Assembly (NCBI RefSeq): GCF_001550065.1
Contig: NZ_LRUB01000036.1
Location: forward strand, 62,001-126,000
Source of the DNA: Kordiimonas lipolytica
Lineage (GTDB): Bacteria; Pseudomonadota; Alphaproteobacteria; Sphingomonadales; Kordiimonadaceae
Direction of reading: 5' to 3'
DNA: 64,000 nucleotides
The position numbers were made by a program, and so were the translations under genes. The notes under the pieces are model-generated. The model was not told where the DNA came from. It saw only the letters and a program-made list of their open reading frames with translations, and made no database searches. Each line of letters opens with the position of its first letter. Position 1 is the first letter of the stretch. This document shows, piece after piece, positions 44,634 to 54,569 of the stretch.

Positions 44634-45260
44634 CTAGCGTTTTGGCGGTTCCAGGATCGCCTTGTTAGCATGGATCACCAGCTTTGTGATTTGCTTTGGC
44701 GTCAGTTCCATTTCGCGGATGCACCAGCGCTTGAGCGTCAGGATCGCCACATCATAGGCGATTTCCTGGCGCACGATGCGCGCTTCTTCTGGCAGGTCAG
44801 CCAGCAATTCATCATAATATTCATAAGCCTTGCCGAGGCCGATCAGTTCAAAGTCCTTGATGGCTTGCCTCAGGTCCCAGTCGGGCTGGGTGATGGCCTG
44901 GCACAAGAACAGGATATAGTGCTTGCCGCCGATTTCCTCTTCCGCGAGCTCCGCCAGCGGCAGGATCAGCACTTCCAACACCTCATCCAAGGTGGGCTTG
45001 CCTTTCCAGCTTTTCATCAGGTTCAGGCGCTTTTCGTCGATCTGGCGTGTACGCTCGCTGATGGTGGCCCGCATCAGGCCTTCCTTGGAGCCAAAATGAT
45101 ACTGCAGCGCAGACTGGTTGCGTTGCCCGGCTTCTTGGAGTATCTCTCTTGTCGAAACGGACGCGAGGCCCTTTTCCGCAATCAGCCGTTCAGCTGCGCT
45201 GATCAGCGCAGCCCTCGTGGCATCGGCGCGTTTTGCTTTACCGTCTTGCTGGCGGCTCAC
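44634..45260 (-). CDS. TetR family transcriptional regulator
   Basis: Repressor of 208 residues from the GTG at 45258-45260, chosen because GGGAG lies nine bases upstream; a TTG at 45290 is the longer alternative. The N-terminal HTH is about residues 13-60: ISAAERLIAEKGLASVSTRE followed by the recognition helix with NQSALQYHFGSKEGLM. The C-terminal domain has the conserved Trp/Tyr-rich helices of FadR/PsrA-like TetR proteins. It is divergent from an esterase-SDR-aldehyde dehydrogenase operon, and the 298-base gap carries two nearly identical inverted repeats, so it likely controls itself and that operon. Confidence 0.92.
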   Translation of the reverse strand: MSRQQDGKAKRADATRAALISAAERLIAEKGLASVSTREILQEAGQRNQSALQYHFGSKEGLMRATISERTRQIDEKRLNLMKSWKGKPTLDEVLEVLILPLAELAEEEIGGKHYILFLCQAITQPDWDLRQAIKDFELIGLGKAYEYYDELLADLPEEARIVRQEIAYDVAILTLKRWCIREMELTPKQITKLVIHANKAILEPPKR

Positions 45261-45298
45261 CCCTGTTCTCCCGCAGTTACCTTTCCCCAATCATTCTG

Positions 45299-45317
45299 AT
45301 TAATGAAAACCATTAAT
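45299..45317. promoter_or_regulatory. TetR operator copy 1
   Basis: ATTAATG-AAAAC-CATTAAT, perfect 7-base arms. It sits 39 bases before the tetR start. A near-identical copy lies at 45474-45492. Confidence 0.7.
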
Positions 45318-45322
45318 ATACG

Positions 45323-45345
45323 CAAGCGAATAATTTGAACGCTTG
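45323..45345. promoter_or_regulatory. inverted repeat CAAGCG-N11-CGCTTG
   Basis: Six-base perfect arms immediately beside operator copy 1. Function unknown; may belong to the promoter or bind a second regulator. It resembles the CAAGCGCTTG core of the palindrome at 3444, with different spacing. Confidence 0.3.
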
Positions 45346-45473
45346 TTGGATTTAACGACTGTTCTGGTGGCCTGTCCACGGTGGGCAGCAACATACGGAA
45401 AGCTGTGAGCTGCATCTTGAGCACTCTCATGGACACAGGCTATTCCCCGAGCGGGTCCCGAAGTGTTTGACTG

Positions 45474-45492
45474 CATAATGAAGATCATTAAT
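45474..45492. promoter_or_regulatory. TetR operator copy 2
   Basis: CATAATG-AAGAT-CATTAAT matches copy 1 at 15 of 19 positions. It lies 67 bases before the esterase start, where binding would block the operon promoter. Confidence 0.65.
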
Positions 45493-45558
45493 ATGCTTGG
45501 CAAGAGGCTTGTTCAAAGCGCCATTGGGGGCTGACCGGGGCAGGCAAGGGGAGAGCAT

Positions 45559-46470
45559 ATGTCAATCAGAGCCTGGCTTGTACGCCGGAAAATACGGGCT
45601 GTATTCCGGCCCAGGGAACTCGCGAACGCGCCGCAGGAAGCGCGCCTCAAGCATTTTGAAGTGGCGCTGAAGGCCTCGGAAAGCAAGATGCCGGGGGCAC
45701 CATCCGATGCTGTTGTTGAAACCGTGGATGAAGGCGTGGTCAAGGGTGAATGGATCAGCGTCCCGGGCGCACGGGAAGATCGAATCCTGATGTTCAATCA
45801 TGGTGGCGGGTATGTCTGGGGCGGGCCAAAACAATATCGCGACCTGGGTGCGCGCCTGTCACGTGCCATGAAGGCGCGCGTGTTCCTGCTGGATTATCGG
45901 TTGTCACCCAAGCACAAGTGCCCGGCGGCCATCGATGACGCGCTGGCAGCTTATGACTGGATTTCGAAAAACAATCCGGGTGTACCCATCACGATGGCGG
46001 GGGATAGCGCTGGCGGCGGGCTGACGCTTGCGGCGACCCATGCCATTCGGGACAGCGATAGGACAAACCCAGTCGCGCTGGCGCTGATTTCGCCGTGGCT
46101 GGATGTGACCGGCTCGGGCGAAAGTGTCCAAGCCAACCGCGAAAAGGAAGTGATGCTGGAAGCTGACGGTATCAAAATCGCCGGGCAGGTCTATAGCGGG
46201 GAGCTTGGCCCAGAAGACCCGCGTCCATCGCCCTTGTTTGGCGATCAGGCAGGCCTGCCGCCCACGCTAGTGCAGGTGGGTTCGGAAGAAATCCTGCTGT
46301 CAGACAGCACGCGCTTCCATGAAAAGGCTATGGCGGCTGGTGTTTCAGTTCATCTGGACGTATGGCAGAAGATGCATCATGTCTGGCACATGCAGGCAGG
46401 GATTGTGCCCGAAGGCAAGCGCGCCATCGCTGATATGGCCGCCTTCTTCGAACATCATTGGGGGAATTAG
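45559..46470 (+). CDS. alpha/beta hydrolase, hormone-sensitive lipase (HSL) family esterase
   Basis: Carboxylesterase of 303 residues. The oxyanion motif HGGGYVWGG is at 81-89 and the nucleophile S150 is in AGDSAGGG. The acid and His lie near the C-terminus (GSEEILLSDS and KMHHVWHM, His273/274/277). HSL enzymes cleave short and medium acyl esters. No signal peptide, so cytoplasmic. The SDR starts three bases after its stop and an aldehyde dehydrogenase follows, suggesting ester to alcohol to aldehyde to acid. Repression by the divergent TetR is likely from the nearby operator. Confidence 0.92.
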   Translation: MSIRAWLVRRKIRAVFRPRELANAPQEARLKHFEVALKASESKMPGAPSDAVVETVDEGVVKGEWISVPGAREDRILMFNHGGGYVWGGPKQYRDLGARLSRAMKARVFLLDYRLSPKHKCPAAIDDALAAYDWISKNNPGVPITMAGDSAGGGLTLAATHAIRDSDRTNPVALALISPWLDVTGSGESVQANREKEVMLEADGIKIAGQVYSGELGPEDPRPSPLFGDQAGLPPTLVQVGSEEILLSDSTRFHEKAMAAGVSVHLDVWQKMHHVWHMQAGIVPEGKRAIADMAAFFEHHWGN

Positions 46471-46473
46471 ATC

Positions 46474-47304
46474 ATGGCCAAGCTTGAGACGGCATTTATC
46501 ACTGGCGCCGCGTCCGGGATCGGGCTGGCGCTTGCGCGCGCCCTCGCTGCACGGGGTGCAACCCTTTATCTGACAGACGTGAATGAGACTGCTCTTGAGG
46601 AGGCAGCCGCTAGCCTGAAAGCCGCGCAGGTGAACGTATATTCCGCCAAGGTTGATGTGTCTGACCGGTGGGCGGTCGAGGCCGCAGTCGCGGACGCCGA
46701 AGCCAAAATGGGCGGCATCGACATTATCTTCAATAACGCTGGCGTATCCCTTTCCGATACTGTTGAAAAAATGACATATGCCGACCTTGAGTGGGTGATG
46801 AATATCAATTTCTACGGCGTTGTGCATGGCACCAAAGCGGTTTTGGACGGCATGCTGGAACGCGGGCGCGGGCATATCGTCAATATCTCAAGCCTGTTTG
46901 GGTTGGTGGGCATCCCCAGCCAGTCGGCCTATTGTGCCGCCAAGCACGCGGTGAAGGGCTTCAATGAAAGCCTTTTTTATGAACTTCAGGGCACCGGTGT
47001 ACAGATACATTCCGTGCATCCCGGCGGGGTGGACACCAACATCGTGCGTTCGGGCAAGCACCTTCATAATATCGAAGGGGATATCGCCGAGGGTGAGACG
47101 CAGGAGCGGTTTCAGGAACTGGCGATCACCACGCCGGACCAGGCGGCGGCCATCATATTGGGCGGTGTAGACCGCGGCGAGTACCGCATTCTTGTTGGTA
47201 AGGATGCGCGCTGGGCCGACAGGCTGTCGCGCTGGATGCCGAACCGCTGGCGCAAGATGTTCATGAACAAGATGACAGACCGCAGCGGCAAAAGCCCATT
47301 TTAA
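46474..47304 (+). CDS. short-chain dehydrogenase/reductase
   Basis: NAD(P)-dependent classical SDR, 276 residues. Cofactor motif ITGAASGIGLALA at the N-terminus, FNNAGVSL in the middle, and the catalytic Ser-Tyr-Lys in ISSLFGLVGIPSQSAYCAAK. The C-terminus is basic (RWMPNRWRKMFMNKM). Second gene of the esterase operon, only three bases from the esterase. Likely oxidises the alcohol freed by the esterase; the real substrate is unknown. Confidence 0.92.
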   Translation: MAKLETAFITGAASGIGLALARALAARGATLYLTDVNETALEEAAASLKAAQVNVYSAKVDVSDRWAVEAAVADAEAKMGGIDIIFNNAGVSLSDTVEKMTYADLEWVMNINFYGVVHGTKAVLDGMLERGRGHIVNISSLFGLVGIPSQSAYCAAKHAVKGFNESLFYELQGTGVQIHSVHPGGVDTNIVRSGKHLHNIEGDIAEGETQERFQELAITTPDQAAAIILGGVDRGEYRILVGKDARWADRLSRWMPNRWRKMFMNKMTDRSGKSPF

Positions 47305-47388
47305 TATACCCCCATAGGGTTGTTTGACTTCGGCGCGTGCCCATCTATCCTTCAGATCAAACAAGAGTTCAGATGAGGGAGACGCGAT

Positions 47389-48816
47389 ATGCGCCAGCTT
47401 TACAAACATTATATCGGTGGACAGTGGGTAGAGCCCACGGAATTTGGGACACGGGACCTCATCAATCCGGCGACAGCGAAAAAGTCGGGTGAGATGATCC
47501 TCGGGAACGCCGCCGACGTGGACAAGGCTGTTGCCGCAGCGCGTGAAGCATTCGAGAGCTTCGCATTCTCCAGCCGTGAGGAGCGGCTGGAGCTCCTTAA
47601 CGCCATCATCGCGGAATATAAGAAACGCATGGCCGACATGGCCGAAGTGATCACGCTTGAGATGGGCGCGCCCAAGACACTTGCGGAACGCGCGCATGCC
47701 CCAAGCGGCCTCGGCCATTTGATGACGGCGGCCAGGGTTCTGGAAAATTATGAATTTCACGAAGACCGTGGCCCAACCCGCATCGCCAAGGAACCCATTG
47801 GCGTGGTGGGCATGATCACGCCGTGGAACTGGCCGATCAACCAGATTACCTGCAAGGTGGCGCCTGCTATCGCTACCGGCTGCACTATGGTGCTGAAGCC
47901 AAGCGAAGTGGCGCCTTATAGCGCACAGCTGTTTACCGAAATCATGGACGCCGCAGGCGTACCGAAGGGTGTCTATAACCTTGTATACGGCGAAGGCCCA
48001 AGCGTGGGCGAAGCCATGTCGGCCCATCCGGGCATTGATATGATGTCGGTCACCGGTTCCACCCGCATGGGGGCGGCTGTGCAGGCGGCAAGTGCGCCCA
48101 CCATCAAGCGGGTTGCGCAAGAACTGGGCGGCAAGTCCGCGAACATTATTCTGGACGATGCAAACCTTGAAGAGGTAGTGGCGCGCGAGACGCTTTCGGC
48201 CATGCGCAACACCGGCCAGACCTGCACGCTGCTGTCGCGCATGCTGGTACCGAAAGACCGCATGGATGAAGCGGCTGCAATTGCGCATCAGGCTGCGTCA
48301 AGCGTGGTTACGGGTGACCCCACCAAGGAAGAAACCACAATGGGCCCAATCGCCCACGGCCAGCAGTTCGAAAAGGTTGGCGTCATGATGCAGGAAGCGA
48401 TTGATGAAGGTGCGCGCCTTGTAGTTGGCGGCCCTGGCCGCCCGGAAGGCTGTGAGGAAGGCTTCTTCGTCAAGCCAACCGTGTTCGCGGATGTGACACC
48501 TGACATGATGATCGCGCGCGAAGAAGTGTTCGGCCCTGTGCTTTCGATCATTGGGTACGACACGGAAGAAGACGCCATCCGTATTGCGAACGACAGCATC
48601 TATGGTCTTTCGGGCGCGGTTTATTCCGCCGATGTGGAGCGAGCCCGCAAAGTGGCAGCGCGGATGCGCACTGGCATGGTTTACATCAACGGTGCGGCCG
48701 GCGATATTTCGGCACCCTTTGGCGGGTACAAGCAATCTGGCAACGGGCGCGAGTGGGGTGATCATGCTTTTGCTGACTTCCTCGAGGTCAAATCGATCCT
48801 GGGCTACAACGCTTAA
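47389..48816 (+). CDS. aldehyde dehydrogenase (NAD+)
   Basis: Aldehyde dehydrogenase superfamily enzyme, 475 residues, oxidising an aldehyde to its acid. The nucleophile is C279 (NTGQTCTLLSR) and the general base E245 (QELGGKSA). The cofactor region TPWNWPINQI and VTGSTRMG is standard. GGGAG is nine bases before the ATG. The 84-base gap after the SDR contains no terminator, so it probably completes the operon. A strong terminator follows. Confidence 0.94.
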   Translation: MRQLYKHYIGGQWVEPTEFGTRDLINPATAKKSGEMILGNAADVDKAVAAAREAFESFAFSSREERLELLNAIIAEYKKRMADMAEVITLEMGAPKTLAERAHAPSGLGHLMTAARVLENYEFHEDRGPTRIAKEPIGVVGMITPWNWPINQITCKVAPAIATGCTMVLKPSEVAPYSAQLFTEIMDAAGVPKGVYNLVYGEGPSVGEAMSAHPGIDMMSVTGSTRMGAAVQAASAPTIKRVAQELGGKSANIILDDANLEEVVARETLSAMRNTGQTCTLLSRMLVPKDRMDEAAAIAHQAASSVVTGDPTKEETTMGPIAHGQQFEKVGVMMQEAIDEGARLVVGGPGRPEGCEEGFFVKPTVFADVTPDMMIAREEVFGPVLSIIGYDTEEDAIRIANDSIYGLSGAVYSADVERARKVAARMRTGMVYINGAAGDISAPFGGYKQSGNGREWGDHAFADFLEVKSILGYNA

Positions 48817-48896
48817 AAGGCAGGATGATGGACTGAGCCACACACCAAAGGGAACAGGGCTAGGTCTGACACACCGGCTTCAGTGAGACAATAAAG

Positions 48897-48928
48897 AAAG
48901 GCGCCACCCCGAAGGGTGACGCCTTTTT
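48897..48928. terminator. bidirectional terminator between aldehyde dehydrogenase and TonB receptor
   Basis: Stem AAAGGCG-C-CACCC / GGGTG-A-CGCCTTT (48897-48926) with a CGAA tetraloop and one mismatch, then TT. It serves the two convergent genes. Confidence 0.85.
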
Positions 48929-48946
48929 ATTTGGCTTTTCCGGTTC

Positions 48947-51832
48947 CTAGAACTGGAAGGCTACACGGCCGTAGAAGAAGCGGCCTGGCAGCGCATGCAC
49001 TGTACCGTCGAAGTTGTTCAGGTCACATGTTGTACACAGTGGTGGGTCCTGATCCAGGAGGTTCTGAACACCAAGCGTGATCGAAGTTTCACCTTCGAAC
49101 CACTCTGGGCGGTAAGTAACCTGCAGGTCGGTGTAGAAGGTGCTGCCGAGCTCGTTACCGTCAGCGCCGTTCGTGCAGTACTGGGTGAAGCCGAAGCCGC
49201 CGATAGTACCGCCACAGCCTTCATCCACGCTGCCGAGGTAGCGGAACGTCGTGCCCACAGTCCACTGGTCTTTGGTCCAGTCAATGAACAGCGAAGACTT
49301 GAACTTGATGTAAGCCCGCTCTGGCGAGCCCAGCTCGGTGCCCGCGCGGTCAACGACATCAATGCCGCCAGACGCGTTCGGTACAGACTCTTCAAACTTG
49401 AACAGGTGGCTGTTCATCCATTTGAAGCGCAACTGACCCCAGTCTGCAGCTTCGGTTTCGGCGGTGATCGACCAGTCGAAGCCGTCGGTGTCGATGGCTG
49501 CAATGTTCGTCAGGATGCCATCGATCCGGGTCACGATACCAGTGGATGTCCGCTGAACATTGTTACAGAACACGTCAGCCAGCGTTTCAACGCAGCCCTG
49601 GAGAACGTCAGCCGCGTTTGGCGCCTGGATCACATTTTCCATGGAGATGTTGTAATAGTTGGCCTCAAACGTGATACCCGCAAGGCCCATGCTGTCAGCA
49701 AGCGCTGATGGGCTGTAGGTCACGCCGGCGGTCCAGGTTTCAGCCGTTTCAGGCGTCAGGTTCGGGTTGCCGCCAGTTGTTACGCTGATTTGCGCGTTAG
49801 GCTGCTGGTGGTCTGCAGGAACGCCAAGTGCGGCACAATTCGGGTGCTGCGTGCCGCCATTTGCAACAACGTCACATGGATCGGTAATCGAGCTGTCGAA
49901 CCGTGAGCCGGTGTTGAACAATTCACCAATGTTTGGTGCGCGGAAACCTTCAGACCAGTTGGCGCGGACGGTCAGGTCGTCATTCACCTGCCATGCCGTG
50001 CCGATTTTGAACACCGTGTTGCTGCCGGAGGTGCTGTAATCGCTGGTGCGGAAAGCGCCGTTTAGGCTCAGGTTCTTGGCCATTGCCACGTCAGAAAGGA
50101 GCGGCACGTTGATCTCGCCGTAGAATTCTTTCACGTGGATTTCGCCTTCAGTCGGGCTTGCTGGTACACCAGCGGTTTCACCGCTTGAAACCACGCTGTC
50201 CGGAATGAAGCTGCCTTTTTCTTCGCGGTATTCCCAACCAAATGCCATACCCAGTGGGCCTGCAGGCAGGTCAACCACATCACCGCCGATGTTGGCGGAA
50301 TAGTTGATCAGCTTCTGGCGGCTTTCGTCCTTCTGGACGAATGTCACATAGTCAAGCATGGCTTGTGTGATCGTGCCGCTGCCGTCGCCCTGACCGCCAA
50401 AGATGTTGAACGGCACACAGCCCGGAATGGCTGCGCATGCGTCCGGATCACCAAGGGCATCCTGCAGTTTGCGGGCGTTGAATGCACCGGTTTTCTGCTG
50501 GTTTGCCTGGCTTTGCGACCAGGTGGCGTTGATATCCCAGAACCAGGTCCGGTCACCGACATTCAGGTCACCGTCGAGCGTGGAGGACACATACCAAGTA
50601 TCAACATTCTGGCGGAAGATACGCGGGCCAGCCTCAATCGGACGGCGGCCGCCAAAGACAAAGTTTGTTTCGTCAATATCAACACCGAACGGGTTGTATG
50701 GGTTATCTGCGGAGATAACCATATTGTCCATCCAGAAACCCGCGCCTGCGCCAGGGCCGAAGAACAGCGGTTCTGGCGCTGCCTGGCTGACGGACTGACG
50801 GTTGTTGTAGGCCGCCGTCGTGCGCAGGGTAATGGTGTCCGTAAGGTCGTATTCGGCTTTGGCGAAGATGTTCACACGCTCGTTCGGCGTGGACAGCTTG
50901 TTATAAGGCGAATAGTTGAAACGGTCCTGCAGGGTGAAGGCGTGATAGTCTGAGCCCGCACCGGTCGGATCGTTCGGGTCGAAGTTTGGAAGGCCGGTTA
51001 CGCCGTCATTCAGGGTAATATCGCCCCAGTCGTTGGCAAACACGAGGCGCGCTTGCGGCGTGCCTGAAGATGCACCCAGGTTTTCAAACGGAATAGCATA
51101 GGCCGAAATGTCACGGTCTGCTGCTTCAACCGCACCCTGGTTGGTGTAGCTTACGTCGATAAGGACACGCCCGCGGTCATTCTGGGCCCCCCAGGAAACG
51201 TCATATTCCTGTGTCTTTCCGTCACCTTCATCATAAAGGCCGTAATATGCCGAGCCCTTGATACCTTCATAGTCGTCGCGTGTCTTGATGTTGACAACGC
51301 CGGCGATGGCATCTGAACCGTAAATGGTGGATGCACCGTCTTGCAGCACTTCGATCGACTTGATGATGCCTGCAGGAATGGTGTTCAGGTCAACTGCGCC
51401 CGAAACACCCGAGGCAGAGGAGCCGCGAACCCAGCGCTTGCCATCAACAAGCACAAGAACGCGCTTGGATGTCAGGTAGCGAAGGTCAATCTGGCTGGCG
51501 CCGGCGCCGATGCCGGAACCGTCTGGCGGGAAGCCAAGGTTACCCGACGAGTTGTTGGTGCGGTTGATGGCCGAACCAGCAATCGGCAGGCGCTGCAGGA
51601 AATCTGCAACGGAAACCTGACCGGATGCATCCATATCCGCAGCGGACAGGATCTGAACCGGGTTTTGTGCCTCAAGCGGGTTCTGGCGAATGCGCGAACC
51701 AGTTACCACGACTTCTTCAAATTCGTCGACTGTCGTGTCTTGGGCGATGGTTGGTGTAGAAAAAGTTACAGCGACGGCAGCGCAGCCGGCAAGCAGCTGG
51801 AGCTTTCGCATAGGGGCAATTGACTGTTTCAT
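48947..51832 (-). CDS. TonB-dependent receptor (no STN domain)
   Basis: Outer-membrane active transporter of 961 residues. The signal peptide is [20 protein letters not shown] onward with cleavage near TIAQD. The TonB-box-like segment [13 protein letters not shown] follows, then the plug ([58 protein letters not shown]) and the barrel ending in ...GRVAFQF. This is the long sphingomonad/alteromonad-type receptor family, commonly linked to import of carbohydrates, peptides or other large nutrients. Unlike the pair at 27397-33227 it lacks the STN domain, so it does not signal through a FecR. Single gene; no enzyme neighbour points to its ligand. Confidence 0.93.
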   Translation of the reverse strand: MKQSIAPMRKLQLLAGCAAVAVTFSTPTIAQDTTVDEFEEVVVTGSRIRQNPLEAQNPVQILSAADMDASGQVSVADFLQRLPIAGSAINRTNNSSGNLGFPPDGSGIGAGASQIDLRYLTSKRVLVLVDGKRWVRGSSASGVSGAVDLNTIPAGIIKSIEVLQDGASTIYGSDAIAGVVNIKTRDDYEGIKGSAYYGLYDEGDGKTQEYDVSWGAQNDRGRVLIDVSYTNQGAVEAADRDISAYAIPFENLGASSGTPQARLVFANDWGDITLNDGVTGLPNFDPNDPTGAGSDYHAFTLQDRFNYSPYNKLSTPNERVNIFAKAEYDLTDTITLRTTAAYNNRQSVSQAAPEPLFFGPGAGAGFWMDNMVISADNPYNPFGVDIDETNFVFGGRRPIEAGPRIFRQNVDTWYVSSTLDGDLNVGDRTWFWDINATWSQSQANQQKTGAFNARKLQDALGDPDACAAIPGCVPFNIFGGQGDGSGTITQAMLDYVTFVQKDESRQKLINYSANIGGDVVDLPAGPLGMAFGWEYREEKGSFIPDSVVSSGETAGVPASPTEGEIHVKEFYGEINVPLLSDVAMAKNLSLNGAFRTSDYSTSGSNTVFKIGTAWQVNDDLTVRANWSEGFRAPNIGELFNTGSRFDSSITDPCDVVANGGTQHPNCAALGVPADHQQPNAQISVTTGGNPNLTPETAETWTAGVTYSPSALADSMGLAGITFEANYYNISMENVIQAPNAADVLQGCVETLADVFCNNVQRTSTGIVTRIDGILTNIAAIDTDGFDWSITAETEAADWGQLRFKWMNSHLFKFEESVPNASGGIDVVDRAGTELGSPERAYIKFKSSLFIDWTKDQWTVGTTFRYLGSVDEGCGGTIGGFGFTQYCTNGADGNELGSTFYTDLQVTYRPEWFEGETSITLGVQNLLDQDPPLCTTCDLNNFDGTVHALPGRFFYGRVAFQF

Positions 51833-52210
51833 TGCCTTATCTCCCTTATTTGTTCCTCTCAAAGGCCGGGGCGGCAACGTACGCAGGCCTGATTAAGGCC
51901 TGAAGATATGTGTATCCTCCCCGGTATAGGGCCGATTTTTTTTGTGATTTCGACCCCACAGCAGCAGTAAAACCGATGGTGGTGCTGCTGGGTAACGAAA
52001 AGTCGTAAATAAGGTTAATTTTGAAAACTATATTACAGTTGTGTGACTGAAAAGCCGCAGCCTTATTGATATATTAGTCAGTAATGTATGCCAATTACAC
52101 TTTGTTAGCTTTCGAATCCTGTATTTTACAATATTTTGGAACAAAAGTTTAACTGCAGATGCAAAAAATATGGCAGGAATGCTGCGTTATTGCTGCAACT
52201 ATGGGTTATG
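51833..52210. other. 378-base gap upstream of TonB receptor and downstream of tdk
   Basis: AT-rich region holding the TonB receptor promoter and leader on the minus strand. One hairpin stands out (51959-51990, listed next). No frame, tRNA or recognised riboswitch consensus seen. Confidence 0.4.
51959..51990. other. stem-loop in the leader of the TonB receptor gene
   Basis: CAGCAGCA (51959-51966) pairs with TGCTGCTG (51983-51990) over a 16-base loop, about 127 bases before the receptor start on the minus strand. No T-run follows in either direction, so it is not an ordinary terminator. Confidence 0.3.
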
Positions 52211-52798
52211 TCAAAGTTGCGGGCCGCGCAGTTTTTCGTGAAAATGCTTGCGGCATAGCGCGATATAGCGGTCGTTGCCGCCAATCTCGATCGAAGCGCC
52301 TTCCTTCACGGCATTGCCTTTTGCGTCCACCCGCATGTTCATGGTGGCTTTCGCGCCGCACTTGCAAATGGTCTTGAGTTCATGAAGCTCGTCCGCGATG
52401 GCCAGCAGCCATTGGCTGCCTTCAAAAAGATTGGCCTGAAAATCGGTGCGAATACCGTAGCAAAGCACAGGGATGCCCAGGCGGTCGGCGACGCTCGCCA
52501 GTTGGAACACCTGGTCCTTTGTCAGGAACTGGGCTTCGTCCACCAAAATACAGTGGAGTGGGGTTTCATTCAGCTGGTTTGTAATCTTGACAAATAGGTC
52601 AAGATTTGTGTCGAATATGTGAGCTTCAGCTTCCAGGCCGATGCGCGAGGCAATGACACATTCGCCGAAACGGTTATCGATGGCGGCGGTGAACAGCATG
52701 GTGTTCATGCCGCGTTCCCGGTAGTTGAAGCTGCTTTGCAAAAGGGTTGTGGATTTGCCTGCGTTCATCGCGGAATAGTAAAAATACAGCTTGGCCAT
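52211..52798 (-). CDS. tdk: thymidine kinase (type II)
   Basis: Phosphorylates thymidine to dTMP for salvage. 195 residues: the P-loop [13 protein letters not shown] is at about 12-24, the Asp/Glu motif [10 protein letters not shown] in the middle, and the lasso/zinc region [15 protein letters not shown] near residue 145 with a later CRKH. Length and motifs match bacterial type II thymidine kinase. Divergent from the adenosine deaminase gene, and near a set of nucleoside catabolic genes, so it belongs to the same salvage neighbourhood. Confidence 0.96.
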   Translation of the reverse strand: MAKLYFYYSAMNAGKSTTLLQSSFNYRERGMNTMLFTAAIDNRFGECVIASRIGLEAEAHIFDTNLDLFVKITNQLNETPLHCILVDEAQFLTKDQVFQLASVADRLGIPVLCYGIRTDFQANLFEGSQWLLAIADELHELKTICKCGAKATMNMRVDAKGNAVKEGASIEIGGNDRYIALCRKHFHEKLRGPQL

Positions 52799-52910
52799 GG
52801 CCTGACTACCTTGTCACTGGGTGCCTATGTTCATTGATCCCTGATTGGGATAAAGTTTTGGCGAGCCTATTGAGTAGTTCGACTTTGGGCAAGCTTTTGG
52901 GGAGGAAAAA

Positions 52911-54503
52911 ATGCGTGATGGAAAAAAATCCCTGACCGGGCAGGTGGTTCGCTTTTTGAAGGGCAGCCTTTTGGCCAGCATGCTTTTGGCGGTGGCCACA
53001 CCCGCGACTGCGCAGGGTGATGACCAGCGCGCCCTGAAGGCCCGCATGGCGGGCACGGCGCTTTCATGGGCAGCTGAAAACGGCAGGCTCAGGCAATTCA
53101 TGGAAGAGTTCCCCAAAGGGGGTGACATTCACACCCACTTGCGCGGCGCCATTTATGCCGAAAGCTGGATCGAATGGGCGGCCGCTGACGGCCTGTGCGC
53201 CGACATGAGCGTGCCGGCCCTGAAGCACAAGGCGAAGGAAAGCTGCGCGGCCTCCGGCTGGTTGACCGCGGCAGAGGCGCAGGCGAATGAGGAGCACCGC
53301 CGCGCGCTTATCAATTCGCTTTCGAACCGGTCCTATGTGCCCACGCTCAACTGGTCCGGCCATAATGATTTCTTTGCGACATTCGCGCGCATCAATGTTT
53401 CGCCTAAGCGATTGGGGGACCAACTGGCGAATGTGGCCTCCCGCGCCGGGCGGCAGAATATCCAGTATCTGGAACTGATGGAAACCATCATCCTGCCCGA
53501 ATTGTTTCCGCTCCTCTCGGGCGTGCAGCTTTCAGGCGATCTGGCGGCTGATTACCAGATGCTGATGTCAGGCCCGTTCGGGCAGGCGATGCCCACACTG
53601 GTGGCGTCTGCGCGCACCCAGATTTCAGCGGCCATGGCACGCAAGGACCAGCTGCTTCGGTGCGGCACGGACCGGGCGGATGTGGGGTGCGATGTGAAGA
53701 TCCGCTTCCTGCATCAGGTGATCCGCGAGTTTGAACCGGCCATGGTATATGGCCAATTCATTCTGGGCTGGGCGCTGATGAAGGACGAGCCCAAGGTTCT
53801 GGGCATGAACCTTGTGGCGCCAGAGGACGGCCATGTGGCGCTGAGGGACTACCGCTTGCACATGCGCATGATCGACCATCTTTATAACAATCTGGGCCCA
53901 CGCAATGTGTCGCTGCATGCGGGCGAACTGACGATGGGCCTCGTGCGTCCTAAGCAATTGACCTTCCATATCCGGGAGGCGATTGAGGTTGGGCATGCCA
54001 AACGTATCGGCCACGGCATCGCCATCGCGCATGAGCGCGACTCCGAGGGCCTTCTGGAGAAGATGGCCGATGAGGGCATCATGGTTGAGATCAACCTGAC
54101 CTCCAACGACACGATCCTGGGTGTGAAGGGCAAAGACCATCCACTGGTTATGTACCGTGACATGCAGGTGCCTTATGCGCTTTCGACCGATGATGAAGGC
54201 GTTTCGCGCATCGACCTGACACACGAGTATATGCGACTTTATACGGAGCACCGCGTGCCTTATTTCGAGCTGCGGCACAGCGCGCGCAATTCGCTAACAT
54301 ACAGCTTCCTGCCGGGCGGAAGCCTGTGGGAATCTGAGGCATGTAAAAAAGATGTGGAAACGGGGGCTGAAGCCGGGGCAGAATGCGCTGCGTTTCTAAA
54401 GACAAGTGAAAAAGCGCAGCTGCAGTGGGAACTGGAGGAACGGCTTCGCGTTTTTGAGGACGAGCGGCGAATCCCTGAGCGGAAGCGGACTTCGTTCAAA
54501 TAA
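52911..54503 (+). CDS. exported adenosine deaminase family protein
   Basis: Zinc-dependent deaminase converting adenosine to inosine, 530 residues. The N-terminus (KGSLLASMLLAVATPATAQG) is a signal peptide, so it likely acts in the periplasm; ordinary bacterial adenosine deaminase is cytoplasmic. Metal ligands: H74 and H76 in GDIHTHLRGA, then SLHAGEL, RIGHGIAIAHE and the Asp pair in LSTDDEGVS. Like secreted ADGF-type enzymes it carries extra segments with several cysteines (DGLCADM, ESCAAS, LLRCGTDRADVGCD, EACKKD, GAECAA) that may form disulfides. GGGGAGG precedes the ATG. First gene of a run with a permease, deoC and an aldehyde dehydrogenase. Confidence 0.9.
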   Translation: MRDGKKSLTGQVVRFLKGSLLASMLLAVATPATAQGDDQRALKARMAGTALSWAAENGRLRQFMEEFPKGGDIHTHLRGAIYAESWIEWAAADGLCADMSVPALKHKAKESCAASGWLTAAEAQANEEHRRALINSLSNRSYVPTLNWSGHNDFFATFARINVSPKRLGDQLANVASRAGRQNIQYLELMETIILPELFPLLSGVQLSGDLAADYQMLMSGPFGQAMPTLVASARTQISAAMARKDQLLRCGTDRADVGCDVKIRFLHQVIREFEPAMVYGQFILGWALMKDEPKVLGMNLVAPEDGHVALRDYRLHMRMIDHLYNNLGPRNVSLHAGELTMGLVRPKQLTFHIREAIEVGHAKRIGHGIAIAHERDSEGLLEKMADEGIMVEINLTSNDTILGVKGKDHPLVMYRDMQVPYALSTDDEGVSRIDLTHEYMRLYTEHRVPYFELRHSARNSLTYSFLPGGSLWESEACKKDVETGAEAGAECAAFLKTSEKAQLQWELEERLRVFEDERRIPERKRTSFK

Positions 54504-54569
54504 GCCCCGGGAAGGGGAAATGTCCGAAAGGGCGGCAGTAAGTAATTTAGAAGGGAAGTGTGGGGGGCT

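Noticed and set aside
51950..52000. Possible cobalamin or other riboswitch before the TonB receptor
   Set aside because: The hairpin alone is visible; the conserved boxes of known riboswitches are not.
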